From Paratrimastix pyriformis (lineage: Eukaryota; Preaxostyla; Paratrimastigidae), in contig JAPMOS010000104.1 in NCBI GenBank assembly GCA_027972325.1, positions 77,437 through 141,436 on the forward strand: a DNA stretch of 64,000 bases, written 5' to 3'. The notes beneath the pieces were generated by a model. It was not told the DNA's origin. It searched no databases and saw only the letters and a list, made by a program, of their open reading frames with translations. Shown here in pieces: positions 26,160 to 36,720 of this stretch (positions are counted from its first letter, which is position 1; each line of letters opens with the position of its first letter). Made by a program: the position numbers and the translations under genes.

Positions 26160-26574
26160 CTAGTATATTATAATATAATAATATTTCTTTATATTCTTTT
26201 TCTTGAAACTCACTCAGTTTATCATGAGCTGAATGTATGAGACGATAATTAATAGATGATGATCTAAAGTGATGATAAAAAAGATAAAGAAAGAGAGTTA
26301 CTGAAGGATATAGTAAAATGAAATGTCATATCTTTTCCCCCTAATTTTCCCACTCTCCCCCGAAATTTCTCCTGTTGACGACCTTTATGTTTATCATTCT
26401 TTCGTATTTTTCCATGTGATTTCCATCTAGGATTCATTCGTTACTCATCGAGTTATTAAGGAGTTACTTTATGTAGTTACTGAAAATTCTCATCATAGTT
26501 GATTTTCATTCTTCTGATCTAAATCATCTATGAAATATCACTAAAAATAGTTACTCAAAAGGGAATAAACGACC
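26160..26574. other. AT-rich non-coding stretch next to the right terminal repeat
   Basis: I see no gene here. The stretch holds AT-rich promoter-like sequence at 26160-26210, a CCCCCTAATTTTCCC region at about 26338, and several GTTACT-type motifs like those in the terminal repeat. Confidence 0.6.
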
Positions 26575-27035
26575 AACTTATTACCAGGAAATACCCCTAT
26601 TTTCCCCAATAATCTTCCCTATTTACACCCTTTGGGTAACTTTCTTGTGTTAAATCTCCTGACGTAAACCCATCATAAAGCTCATTACCTCTATGACACG
26701 AACTTTTGAGTAACTCTTTAATAACTCCTTTAGTAACTCCTTAAATATAACTACTTATATGATCTTATATCAACATAACTTATTAATATCTATTAAAATA
26801 CAATCATAAATATTAATAGTTAATAAGTTACTGAAGAGTTACTGAAATAATAGATCATATAGGGTATCCATAATAAGATGTCCCGACTTCATCATACCAC
26901 GGCTGCGCCGTGCATGATGAGCCGGAACATCCCAACCATATTAAGAAGATCATAATAGGGAAAGATAAGAGTAGAGTGGAGGCGCGAGCCGACATGATAC
27001 GATATGAACACAAGGCTGTGCAACTAGCGGGGGGG
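26575..27035 (-). repeat. Right terminal inverted repeat of E1 (461 bp)
   Basis: Reverse complement of 1455-1915, ending in seven G residues at 27035. Both copies have the same length and no mismatch was seen by eye, implying recent insertion or ongoing homogenisation. Confidence 0.93.
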
Positions 27036-27040
27036 CAACC
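27036..27040. repeat. Right target-site duplication of E1 (CAACC)
   Basis: Second copy of the five target bases, followed by TCCATTTCCC exactly as in the uninterrupted D1 copy at 28418 onward. Confidence 0.93.
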
Positions 27041-27264
27041 TCCATTTCCCGCCGGGCTTGGGCCGCCCAAAAATGGGAGATCTCATCCCTTTGTCCGACC
27101 CCCCCTGGATCGTTTTCAGTGCCGATATCCCAAGGTACTCCTGGACCACCGCCTCCAAGCCCAGTTTCTCCTCCCCCACCAAGTGGTAAGGGTCCCGGGA
27201 CCACGTCCCCGGGTTGGGTGGGGGTCCCTTGAACGGGATGTGAAACCCTTCCGATACCACCTGT
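27036..27264 (-). pseudogene. D1 reverse transcriptase, N-terminal segment displaced by E1
   Basis: Continuation of the RT broken at 1454. On the minus strand it encodes an IFGRPKPGGKWR motif just upstream of the palm, and a GFHIPFKGPPPNPG stretch. It matches 28418-28640 except for homopolymer length differences (for example seven versus four C near 27105). It ends at CACCTGTG, where a (TG)n insertion begins. Confidence 0.85.
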
Positions 27265-27384
27265 GTGTGTGTGTGTGTGTGTCATACATGTTTGCAACAT
27301 AGAGATGCAAAACTCCCGATTCCGGCCGAAGCCGGGGGGTAACATGACCCCCAGTCCCTCCCATGTCCCCCGCAATTCTCATCG
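27265..27384. repeat. (TG)n microsatellite and short unmatched insert between two D1 fragments
   Basis: About ten TG units are followed by about 100 bp of sequence seen nowhere else in the window, including a CCGGCCGAAGCCGG inverted repeat. It joins the two partial D1 copies. Confidence 0.7.
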
Positions 27385-28669
27385 AGTCTGCCGACTGACC
27401 ACACGACAGACGAATTGTCCGAGAACCAAAGTACGGACTTGCCCGTGACCTGTTCCCGGAACAGGTGGAGTGACCTGATGCCCGCTTCCAATTCGAGCGG
27501 GTTTATTGAACTGATCTCCTGCAGGTCCGTCACTCTCCACAACTCGTGTGCTGGGATGCCCTGCTCGATGCTCTGTGCCGGAGTCCTCAGCACTGCCCCC
27601 CAGCCCATCTCGGCTGCATCCGTGGTCAGGATCAGCTCTGCTGGTGGGGTCCGAAGTGGGGTGCTGGTGGGGTACTGTGCATGTTCCCACCACTCCAAGT
27701 CCCTGTGTGACTCCTCCGAAAGGGTCACCAGTGCGTGCCATCCCCCCTGCGCCTTGATCGCCGTGGACAGGTCGATGTTCAGGTTGCGCAGGTACAAGCA
27801 GGCCGGGCGAATCGTCTCCCTGCATGACGACATAAACCCGATCACCGCTGCCAATGATTTGGCTTTGATGGTGGTGCACTGTTGGGTGTTGTGCGCCATC
27901 TCTCACCTTCTGTGCCTTCTCGGGTGGGAGTGAGAGTGTCATCGCTCGAGTGTCGAGGACAAACCCAGGAACTCCAGCATTTGAACTGGTTCCACTTGGG
28001 TTTTGTCCCAGCTGATCTCGAACCCGAGTGAGAGAAGGTGACGAAGGAGTGCCAGTGTATGCAGCTTGGTCTCCTGTGGTGACCTGCCCAACACCAGGAG
28101 GTCGTCGATGTAGTGGACTACCAAGATGCCGTGTCTTCGGGCTTCCTTGATTGCCACTCTCATGGTCTTTGTAAAGATTCTGGGAGCCACATTCAGGCCG
28201 AATGGGAGGGCTTGGAAGCGATATTCCGTGCCCTCCCATTCGACTCCCAGGTATTTCCGGTGAGGTGGAAAGATCGGGATGTGAAAGTATGCATGTTTCA
28301 AGTCGATCTTGGTGGCCCACATCATGGGCTCCACCACGGCCCTCACCGTCTTCCACCCCTCCATTTTGAAGGAGGGGCAGAAGATGAAGTGATTCAAGGC
28401 GGTGAGGTCCAGGATCAACCTCCATTTCCCGCCGGGCTTGGGCCGCCCAAAAATGGGAGATCTCATCCCTTTGTCCGACCCCCTGGATCGTTTTCAGTGC
28501 CGATATCCCAAGGTACTCCTGGACCACCGCCTCCAAGCCCAGTTTCTCCTCCCCACCAAGTGGTAAGGGTCCCGGGACCACGCCCCGGGTTGGGTGGGGG
28601 TCCCTTGAACGGGATGTGAAACCCTTCCGATACCACCTGTGCCACTTCCCGAGGTGGTCTGAGGGCCAA
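27385..28669 (-). pseudogene. D1 reverse transcriptase-RNase H, second copy (frameshifted)
   Basis: This is a near duplicate of 414-1452 plus the N-terminal part that E1 displaced in the first copy. YIDDLL lies at about 28100-28120. A one-base change near 27966 splits RT from RNase H (frames 28466-27939 and 27899-27282). The RNase H 3' end beyond position 414-equivalent is missing, replaced by the (TG)n insert. It contains the empty E1 target GATCAACCTCC. The upstream gag-like gene overlaps it in another frame, as is usual for DIRS elements. Confidence 0.85.
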
Positions 28670-31221
28670 CCACTCCTCCCGGTGCCGAGCCAGCCTGCCT
28701 GCCAGTGGTCCCCGAGGTGGGTGCTGTGCCAGCAGCCGCAGTTTGGCCTGCTCCCGGTCCCATTGAGGGTCCAGTCCGAGAAGGAAGGGGTCCCTCCCCC
28801 CAGGGGTTAGGACTGTCCCTCCCCGAGCTGAGCCCCTTGGGCCGTGTTATGGGGTGAGGCGGAGTTTCCCCTGAGGGGTGGGGGTGAGTGGGTTCCCGAG
28901 TTGGGTGCCTGCCCTCCCGGGACTTGGCACCCTCCTCCGGTCCCGTGACGGGGTTGTGGGGGAGAGCGGGAACAAGACGGGGCGGAGGGGTGAGGGAGTG
29001 CATGAAGGGTGGTGCAGGTGTGCTGGACAGACTGCTGCCGCCCTCCCTTGCTCTGGTCCCACTCCCGGGCCAGGTAGGTCTTGCCCTGCCATTTGATCTG
29101 GCCGTTTTGGGGTTACTTTTATCGGCGCCACCCCCAGGGGCGCCTGGTCGCCCCCCACCCCCGCACCCGTACCGGAGGGGTGGTGGGGACGCGAGTCGCT
29201 GCCTCCGCCACTGAGGTGCATGAGCTTCACCGCCAACGCTAGCGGAACGTGTGAGTGGGTGTTTCCGGGACCCTGCCTCGCAGACCTCCCCGCGTGTCCC
29301 CGCATTGGGGAGTGTGACCGCCTCTGACTGTGTATCGGTCCGTCTCGGGTTCACAAACCCCTCGCCCAAGGTCGGCGGATCCTTCTCGCCGGTCTCTGTG
29401 TAGCCCCCCACGTTCGGGACCTCCTTGGGTGACGCTCGCCCCGCTGAGGTGACGACGCTAACCTGGGGTGTGAGTTGCTGTTCCGAGTCCCCAACCTCGC
29501 AGACCTCCATGAGGGTTTCAGGTTTGCCCGACGAGATCGCCTCCGCATGTCCTTCCGTCAGCACCGTGTGCTGCCCCTCTTCGGGGGTCTCTCCGGTGAG
29601 TGCCTGCCTCACCTGGGGTAATGTCCTCGCGCGGAGGGTTCCGGTGGGTAGTGTTCCCATGCCGCGAGTCTCCCTGGGTGATGTTCCCTCCATCGACCCG
29701 TCAGAGCCTGGACTGGACCCCCAGGCCCGCCCCGACTGCCCCACGGGCTTTGTTGCCTTGTCCTGCTCTGAGTGTGAGAGTGACTGTGCGGTAGGGCTCA
29801 TGCAGACTGCCTCTCCGAGTGCTGGCGATGACGCCTGCGAGGGTGTGATCACCGGTGCTGATCCGTCCGGTGCCGGTGGAACTGGTGCAGAAGTTGTTTC
29901 CAGTTTAGCCACGGTTGTGCCGAGTGGAACACCACAAGGACTGGCTTCCCGGACCAAAGACTGATGAGTATCGAGTATTTCAGCATTGTGCGGTGCGAGT
30001 TGGTGAGCAGCAGACCCTTCACCTTTTTCTTCTTGTTGATTGTAACGTGTCTCTTGGCAAGACAACGCCACGGAGCGAGGAAAAGGAGGGGCTGCACCCG
30101 AATTGAATGCCAATGAGCCTTCTGTGACCCCAGTTGGTTGTGGGCTCTGTGATGATAAGGCCAACGAGGTTGGTCGAAAAGCGTGCGCCAACGGAGGACC
30201 CGAGGGCAGACAAAATTCTGGGGACAGAAAGTGGGTTTTCTTGCGCCGTCTTGACTTTGGAATAACCCAGAGGTAGTCCGTGCTGTTTGACTTGGTGTTT
30301 TTGGGAGTGCCCGTGTCCACACCCAGTGTGGCAGAGGAGGCCATGGGCAGACCCGGGTTTAGTGGCTTTTTCCTGGCCTCGGTGGCGGCTTTGTTCTTCA
30401 AAGCCTCCAGCTCGCTGGCCTCGATGATGCAGGCCTCGGGCATCTTCGTCCCGTCCTCCAGCCGGCACAGTGGGCGCCACTCGCTCCGGCGGAGGTCGCT
30501 AAGGGTCCTCGTCGTTTCCTTGAGGGCATCCAGAGCCAGGATGCCAAGGTTTCGAGCGGCCTCGAATGAGAGCTCAGACGGCGATGATGCCGTCGAAAGG
30601 TTGGCGAGTGCCACCAGAGTCTGTAGAGGGCGCATAGCGGAGAACACCCCTGCTGTAGCCCGAGCCAGCGCACTGTCCCGTTGAGTCGCCGCCTTCCGCA
30701 GGTCTGGATCAATGAGGCGCAAGGCACTCACTGGTGGTGCAACTGCAGGATCGGCCTTGCCTTGGTCTCGAAAGTTGGGAAACGCGCGGCCGACGTGAAC
30801 AACGCGAGCGAATTCCTCTTGTGTCGGTGCTTCGTGTTGAAGACGATTGAATTGCAGCCCCAGCATCTGCAAAGTCTGTGCTTCTCTTTCTGGTAAGGTT
30901 GGAGGAGTCACCACCTTTTTTGTAGGGGCCTCCTTCGCAAAGATGTCCGGTAACTTGGCCGTTGGTTTGAAATAGATCTGTTGGAGAGTATCGAAGTAGT
31001 ATTGTCCGACTTCCTCTTGATCTTGATCGCTTTCACCTTCTTTTTCTTCAGGATTTGTTGCACCCAACAGAGAGCTGTCACCCTCCGCTCCAGTGTCGCC
31101 TTCAGGGTCAGGAGGTTGGGTTTGGGGGCCAGGGTTGGCCGGGTGTTCAGGGTCAAGGGCGGGCCCCTGTTGCTGCTGGGTCTGTTGTTGTGGTGTTGCT
31201 TGTTGATCTGCTTGATCCATT
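28494..31221 (-). CDS. D1 gag-like protein (about 900 aa)
   Basis: A long minus-strand frame lies upstream of the RT. The N-terminal 60 residues are rich in Q and P, then a helical domain (residues about 80-300: LQMLGLQFNRLQ, RDSALARATAGVFSAM, LGILALDALKETTRTL) follows, then a long low-complexity S/P/G/T-rich C-terminus. Position and layout fit the gag-like first ORF of DIRS elements, which would package the RNA. I prefer the ATG at 31221 (MDQADQQ) over the in-frame ATG 31277. The last 150 or so codons overlap the RT and may be out of the true frame. Confidence 0.65.
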
Positions 31222-31375
31222 CTTTGCCCAATAGGGATGCGTCTTGAAGCGTGCGAAACGCAAAGGGCAGGGTACACTATCCGTGTCAGCTGACATGGAA
31301 TTTCTTTCTATTTGTGGTCAGTGCCGCTTTTTGCGTTGCCTGACGTGATGTCTATTTTACTGGGGGTTTGGGAAG

Positions 31376-31911
31376 ATGAAGGTCGTCGAGATTGATTACT
31401 CGTTCGCCGAGGCTCCGAGGCTGAATACCGACTCTCCGGTGCCATCTGTGTTGAGTTGCACAAGGTACTTAACCGGTTGGGACTCACCTTCGGAAAAATC
31501 CTGTTTTCGATGACCTGCGGTCAAAGTGCTGATATCGAGAAGACCTACCAGTTCCTGACTTCAAGAGCCTTGATGATTCTTGTGTGTCTGGATTCCGAGG
31601 CTGCATTCGGCGTCGACCGTGCCGTCGATGGCCACATGAGGCTGGATGAGCTTGCCCTCTGGGAACGCACTTTCCCCTTCTACGTCAAGGAGGTTTTTCA
31701 TGACCGTTCCATGTTGGAACTCACTGACTACTACGGAGAACAGTTCCCCAAGGTATTCCAGGCTTGCGAACGTGAATACCTCGCTCTCTCCGAAGACGAA
31801 CGGAAGACCTATGACTGGTCGATTCAGTGCCACAAGTTCCGCACCAACACCTGCTACCGCGAGATTCCGGCCCATTGGGACTGTCTCTTCAAGTTCACTG
31901 GGAACGCATAA
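31376..31911 (+). pseudogene. Duplicated gene of unknown function, copy 1
   Basis: The ATG at 31376 opens a short frame. After a frameshift near 31440 a second frame runs to 31911 with conserved segments CVELHKVL, LDSEAAF, MRLDELALWER, ELTDYYGEQFPKVF and DERKTYDWSIQCHKFRT. Copy 2 at 32835-33605 shares these in order, so the sequence was once coding. No membrane segment or known domain. It is GC-rich like the presumed host DNA and may be a host gene or an unrecognised element gene. Confidence 0.5.
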
Positions 31912-32330
31912 ACAACCCGAGACTTTTTGTCTCTATCTCTCTCCGCCACCTTCTTCCCGCTTTCCATGTGTCCCTGTTTTTTTGAAAAGAGTGGCTATTA
32001 CCCCCTGGAGCCTAGTCGCATCGAGAAGACCGTTGATCTATTGTTCGACCATAACTTTTATCTTGTGCGGAACCCGTCAGCGTGGGTCCGTTCACCGAGA
32101 AGAGCGTGTGCCAGCCGTAGTTCGTCCTACAAGGGGAACAAACAGAGAGATGGCGTGAGAAATAGTGCTTTCCTTGTGTCTGATTTTGAACTTCCTGGTT
32201 TTGAAAAGAGTGGCTGTTACCCCTGGAGTATCCCGCATGGAAACCGCCAAATGCAGAGGAAGCACGCAAGTCATGCCATGCTTAGCAGACGGACTCGGTC
32301 TCGCCAGGTGATCATTCTCGTCGAGGACGT

Positions 32331-32672
32331 TCCCGAGTCCCTTCCTGAGCCCCTTCCTGAGTCCCTTCCTGAGCCCCTTCCTGAGCCCCTTCCTGAGTCC
32401 CTTCCTGAGCCCCTTCCTGAGCCCCTTCCTGAGCCCCTTCCTGAGCCCCTTCCTGAGCCCTTCCAGAGCCCCTTCCAGAGCCCCTTCCTGAGCCCCTTCC
32501 TGAGCCCCTTCCTGAGCCCCTTCCTGAGCCCCTTCCTGAGCCCCTTCCTGAGCCCCTTCCTGAGCCCCTTCCTGAGCCCCTTCCTGAGCCCCTTCCTGAG
32601 CCCCTTCCTGAGCCCCTTCCTGAGCCCCTTCCTGAGCCCCCTTCCTGAGCCCCTTCCTGAGCCCCCTTCCCG
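32331..32672 (+). repeat. 12-bp minisatellite CTTCCTGAGCCC, about 28 units
   Basis: Tandem 12-bp units with small variants (GAGTCC; CCAGAGCCC in the middle). The plus frame encodes PEPLPE(P/S)L repeats and follows an open VIILVEDVPES stretch, so it may once have been a proline/glutamate tract of a gene. The minus frames (GRGS, EGAQ, RKGL) are artefacts. Confidence 0.92.
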
Positions 32673-32834
32673 GCATGATGCCACGACAAGCCCCCGGCTA
32701 CGAAGTCCGCTGCTCCCCGCTCCTCAATCGGTCTGTTTACTGTTTTCCCTGATGTGTTGTGGGTTTCTCATGCCTCCTCCAGGACCTACGACTTCTTTCA
32801 ACCGGAGGACAAGACCGAGGTGCACCTAAGCCGA

Positions 32835-33605
32835 CAGGCTTTTACGAACGGATCTTCCCAAGCTGCTGGCAAGTTGGTTCCCGAACACGAATCATCTGAA
32901 TCCCGGCCTCATCGTCCCCGTTCACTTTTTGAAGCCGTTGACTGAGTACCATTTCTCCGCTCCCATCTGTGTTGAGTTGCACAAGGTACTCACCCGGATG
33001 GTTCTCGCTTTCGGTGGCGTCCTTTTTCCTTGACCAGCGGACGCTGTTCTGATACGTCGCAGACCTACAGGGCCTGTCAGCAAGAGCCTTGCTCATTACC
33101 CTGCTCCTTGATTCCGAGGCTGCATTCGACATCGACCACCCCATCGAGGGCCCGATGAGGCTCGATGAGATCGTCCTCTGGGAACGCTCTTACCCCTTCT
33201 ACCTCAGGGTTCTTCGTGACCGTTCCCTGTTGGAGCGCACTGACTACTACGGAGAACAGTTCCCCAAGGTATTCCTGGCCTGCGAACGTGAATACCTCTC
33301 TCTCCGCGGACGAACGGAAGACCTATGACTGGTCGATTCAGTGCCACAAGTTCCGCACCAGCACCTGCTCGCGCGAGCTTCCTACCCTTTGGGACTTCCT
33401 CTTAACTGGGCCCTTCCTCTGCCCCTTCCTGTCCTTGTGGCTGAGCCCGAACCCGTGCCGGAATCCGTGCCCTTCCCGAGAACGTGCCGGTAGCCGATGA
33501 TGACGAAGATGAATGGTTTGCCGGCGATAAATTCGGATGACGACACTGGCAACAACGACTACAACGCCAACCCCCAAGGCGAAGACGAAGACGAAGACGA
33601 GTAAT
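32835..33605 (+). pseudogene. Duplicated gene of unknown function, copy 2
   Basis: Frames across this interval match copy 1 (CVELHKVLTR, LDSEAAF, MRLDEIVLWER, TDYYGEQFPKVF, KTYDWSIQCHKFRT) and extend it. An upstream segment ends in PLTEYHF. Downstream there is a P/V/E-rich stretch (AEPEPVPESV) and an acidic tail (DDDEDEW, EDEDEDE) ending at TAA 33602. At least three frameshifts are present. Confidence 0.45.
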
Positions 33606-35559
33606 GAATCTGGTTCTCTTTTTGATCCGAAATTAGAGGCTCGACGTTTTCTCTCGAAAAAAGGAGGAGGAAGTGCGTCAGGGTGAAGCAAGGTGAAAGT
33701 GAAGCAAGGAGGATTTGGGAGGGTCTGTTCATGAAAACCCGCGGGCCCTCACTACAGACAGGCCGAGTGGGGAGGGTCTGTCCACGAAAACCCGGAGGCC
33801 AGAGCGTCGGGCTTTTTTCTATAGAAATCTCAATGTCTATAGCGTCCACAGAAACCCTGGAACAACCAGGTGGCAAGTCGCGGGGCGGGAGCTTCCCCCA
33901 GGCACCCACCAGGTTACGCTGAATGCGGTTATCTTCCTTTTTGGACATGGCACACGGCTTGAACTCTCTCATTGACAATGTGCTCGTGCGTCATGCGCGC
34001 CAATTGCAAGCATGAGCGTCACATCGAGTTGGGGCGAGCTCAAAATTGGTATCACCGGTCATCGCCCAACAGCCGGAGTACTACTTACTACACAGCCCCC
34101 GTCGTGGGAGACCCGGAGGCACGGGACTCGTCTGCGCCACCATCCTCGCACGAAATGATCTCACTCGGGTGTTTTTCGGCAGGCGCCCCATCGGGGACAG
34201 ACTCACTCGCCCTGGAGGCCATGAGTGAAGGTCCCCTGATTCAGCACAGTTCCTCAGCATGATTGGGAACGCATGATGCCTCCGCCCCCCCCGAGTCCCC
34301 CAACGGTCCGGCAGCATTCTTCAGCTTCACATCAGCTAACAGTTGGGGCAATTACTCCCAGGTTGTCAAGTCCCGGGGGATGCACTTTCCCGCATTGTAC
34401 CGTTCATGCGGAAGGGGTTCACTTCCTTTGACCATCGCGCACGGAGGGAGCGTCACAACCTCGCGACCCTGCACATGGTGACCACCTTGGGTCGAGCTCA
34501 CATTGGCCATCCAGTCTCCCCGGGCACCCCACAAACAGCCGTACCGGCCGAGAAATACCCCGTCAACTTTCAGGCGCGACAGGGGGGCCGACTGCCTTGG
34601 CAGCAGCAGAGGGAAAGTCCGTCGGAATGTTCTCTCTCCTTCCTCATTGTGTGACACACCAGTCGCAGCACCCATGTGCACCTTCCTGTCCCTGCCCATC
34701 ACTCCGTCTCATCCCATCCCCTGCTCCAAGGGACATGATGGGGGGGCTCCGTCCCGGGAGGGCGAGCACCCCTGTCTTGGACCCATCACGATCACTCCTG
34801 CTTGGGGTCACGCTGTCCATTCATATACGAGACTGAGGGCTACTGTGCACTTGACCGCGGTGCCCACAGCGAGGAGCATTATTCCATCGAATTTCTGCTC
34901 CACTGGGGAGCTGTCCGAAGTACACCTCACACGGACACTCATTACCAAGAGCATTTGGTTTGGCGAACAGGTGCTTGTCTGCGCCCACACCGGGCACGGA
35001 TGCTCACACAGACCACTCTCACTGGGTCAGAAACAACAACAGACTGCGAGACCATACCCCGGGAGAAGACATGCTCTTCGGCGTCAGGAACAGGCGCTCA
35101 TACTTATACACCCACGGGTCTCACACACTGGGATCGAGGCACCAGCAAAGCTGGCGGTCAGGTCAGAAACAACTTTGGGACTTCGGCACTGCTAGGTGTA
35201 GAGAATGGAGATAGTTCACTGACCGCCAGCAAGCTTAATAGTTTTCACTTCTTTCCTCAGTGGGTGCTCGTCTGATATCATGTGCGCTGTCACACCCACA
35301 CCTGAGGGTGGGTCTGTGCTTGCCTATGACCGTCACCCCAATACTGGGACCTTGGCAGACTTGCACCGCTGGCTTTCTCATGAGGGCGATCCGTTGTATA
35401 TCCGAATGCCCTATGCCAATGGGTGTATATATCCACAGGGGTATGTTTACCCACTCATGCCTCCGCGGCCACAATGAAGGGCGGTGCCGCGAGTGTGTCT
35501 TTGCACTCATCAGCCAGTGCGTGTTCACGGGCACACCCACACTGTTACCCGGTGGGGTG
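33606..35559. other. GC-rich sequence with no supported gene
   Basis: I find no coherent gene. A direct repeat built on GGAGGGTCTGT and GAAAACCCG occurs at about 33718 and 33770. The remaining frames are short and low in coding character. Confidence 0.5.
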
Positions 35560-36300
35560 TCCTTGAGGGCGGCCTTGCTGGCCTATGGTGCACTGCTGCA
35601 CGGCAGCACCAAGAGTTGGTGCTTTTCTGGGGCGGGCTTGTGTGCTCATCATGTCCTTGGATATGTCCTGGCAGTCCATCGTCTGGGGCGGGCCTGAGTG
35701 CGCCCAGCATGCCCCCTGGATGCACTCTCACGCCAGTAGCATTATCACAGCACCATCACCACCACACGCTCCATCAGTTTGACGTTTTCTCGGGGCGAAA
35801 CCTGTGTGCGCATCGGGTCCTGGTACACCAGGACATCCGTTTGATGCGTCTGGGGCGGACCTGGGTGTGCACTCTCACACACCAACAGCATCATCAGTAC
35901 CACCAGTGCAGTGATTTTTCAGGGCGGGCCTGTGTGCTCATCATGCCCTTGAATGCGTCCTGGCACACCAGGACAGCTGCTTGATGCGTCTCAGGGCGGG
36001 CCTGAGTGTGCCCACATGCCCCCCTGGTGTACATTCTCACACCAGCAGCAGCATCACGCCGACACCATCACACAGCACCACTGGAGTGGTGTTTTTTCAG
36101 GGCGGGCCTGTGTGCTCATCATGCCCTTGAATGCGTCCTGGCATACCAGGACAGCTGCGTGATGCTTCTGGGGGCGGGCCTGTGTGCCCCACATGCCTCC
36201 TGGCGTTCACTCTCACACCAGCAGCGACATCACACCAGCACCTTCAGATCGGAACCACCACACCAGCACCATCATCGTGGGGTTTTGCTGGGGGCGGTGT
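35560..36300 (+). repeat. Degenerate tandem repeats, about 170-bp higher-order unit
   Basis: Units begin with GGGCGGGCCTG(T/A)GTG and contain CATCATGCCCTTGAATGCGT or a CACATGCC variant, CACCAGGACAGC and CTCACACCAGCAGC. Unit starts are near 35629, 35688, 35793, 35851, 35923, 35993, 36099 and 36170, alternating two sub-unit types. Frames in it are not conserved. Confidence 0.75.
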
Positions 36301-36587
36301 GAGGCTGTTCATGCCTGCATTCGCATCGACTGATGCCTTTTCCAGGCGGGCTGTGCCTCTCTGCCGGAAGCAACGGCAGCACTCGGCACCTTTCGGGGGC
36401 GACCCCGGCACATGCGGGGGGACACTGTGGAGTGGGTATGTCTCACCTGTTTAATGCTCCTTCTGGTGTGCTGCCCCTCCGGCACGCGCACTCCCAACAC
36501 CCGGATGGGCATGGGTAGAGTCGGCTCATCGGCCGAGAGGAGCTTGTTGTCGAGTTAAGAGGTGGGGAAAGCTATTCCTTTGGTATG

Positions 36588-36720
36588 GTGTTCACTCTTT
36601 CTTGGTTTGGGTTTGTTTGGGGCTATCCCACGAGGCTGTCCCTCGTTCTCCGAACTCGTGAAGGAGAATGGTGGGATAACCGAGTAATCTCTTCCCAAAC
36701 AAACCCAAACCAAGACAAGT
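36588..36720. repeat. Inverted repeat built on CTTGGTTTGGGTTTGTTTGG
   Basis: A 20-base arm at about 36600 is matched by its reverse complement at about 36693-36714, forming a potential hairpin. A third, longer copy in forward orientation is at 38372-38418 and includes AAGAGATTACTCGG and CTATCCCACCA, matching the reverse complement of 36666-36714. The 36667 and 38418 copies thus flank 1.65 kb as an inverted pair. Confidence 0.7.

Larger units (their letters stand above)
1455..27035. mobile_element. E1: complete Polinton/Maverick-like endogenous virus, 25.6 kb
   Basis: The element is bounded by 461-bp inverted repeats and a 5-bp target duplication, and lies inside a D1 reverse transcriptase gene. 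It carries the Polinton/adintovirus hallmark set: protein-primed DNA polymerase, chromodomain integrase, adenain-like protease, FtsK/HerA-type ATPase, double jelly-roll capsid protein and penton-like protein. To this it adds a superfamily 3 helicase and a VLTF3-like factor. It is AT-rich except for 23470-25350. Most core genes are intact, but the ATPase and the fiber are rearranged and several accessory genes carry one-base frameshifts, so the copy is recent in structure yet probably not functional as read. Confidence 0.93.

Noticed and set aside
27263-27448. Short frame starting MCVCVCV
   Set aside because: Created by the (TG)n microsatellite.
32092-32689. Three minus-strand frames with GRGS, EGAQ or RKGL repeats
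   Set aside because: All three phases are open because of the 12-bp minisatellite; they are repeat artefacts.
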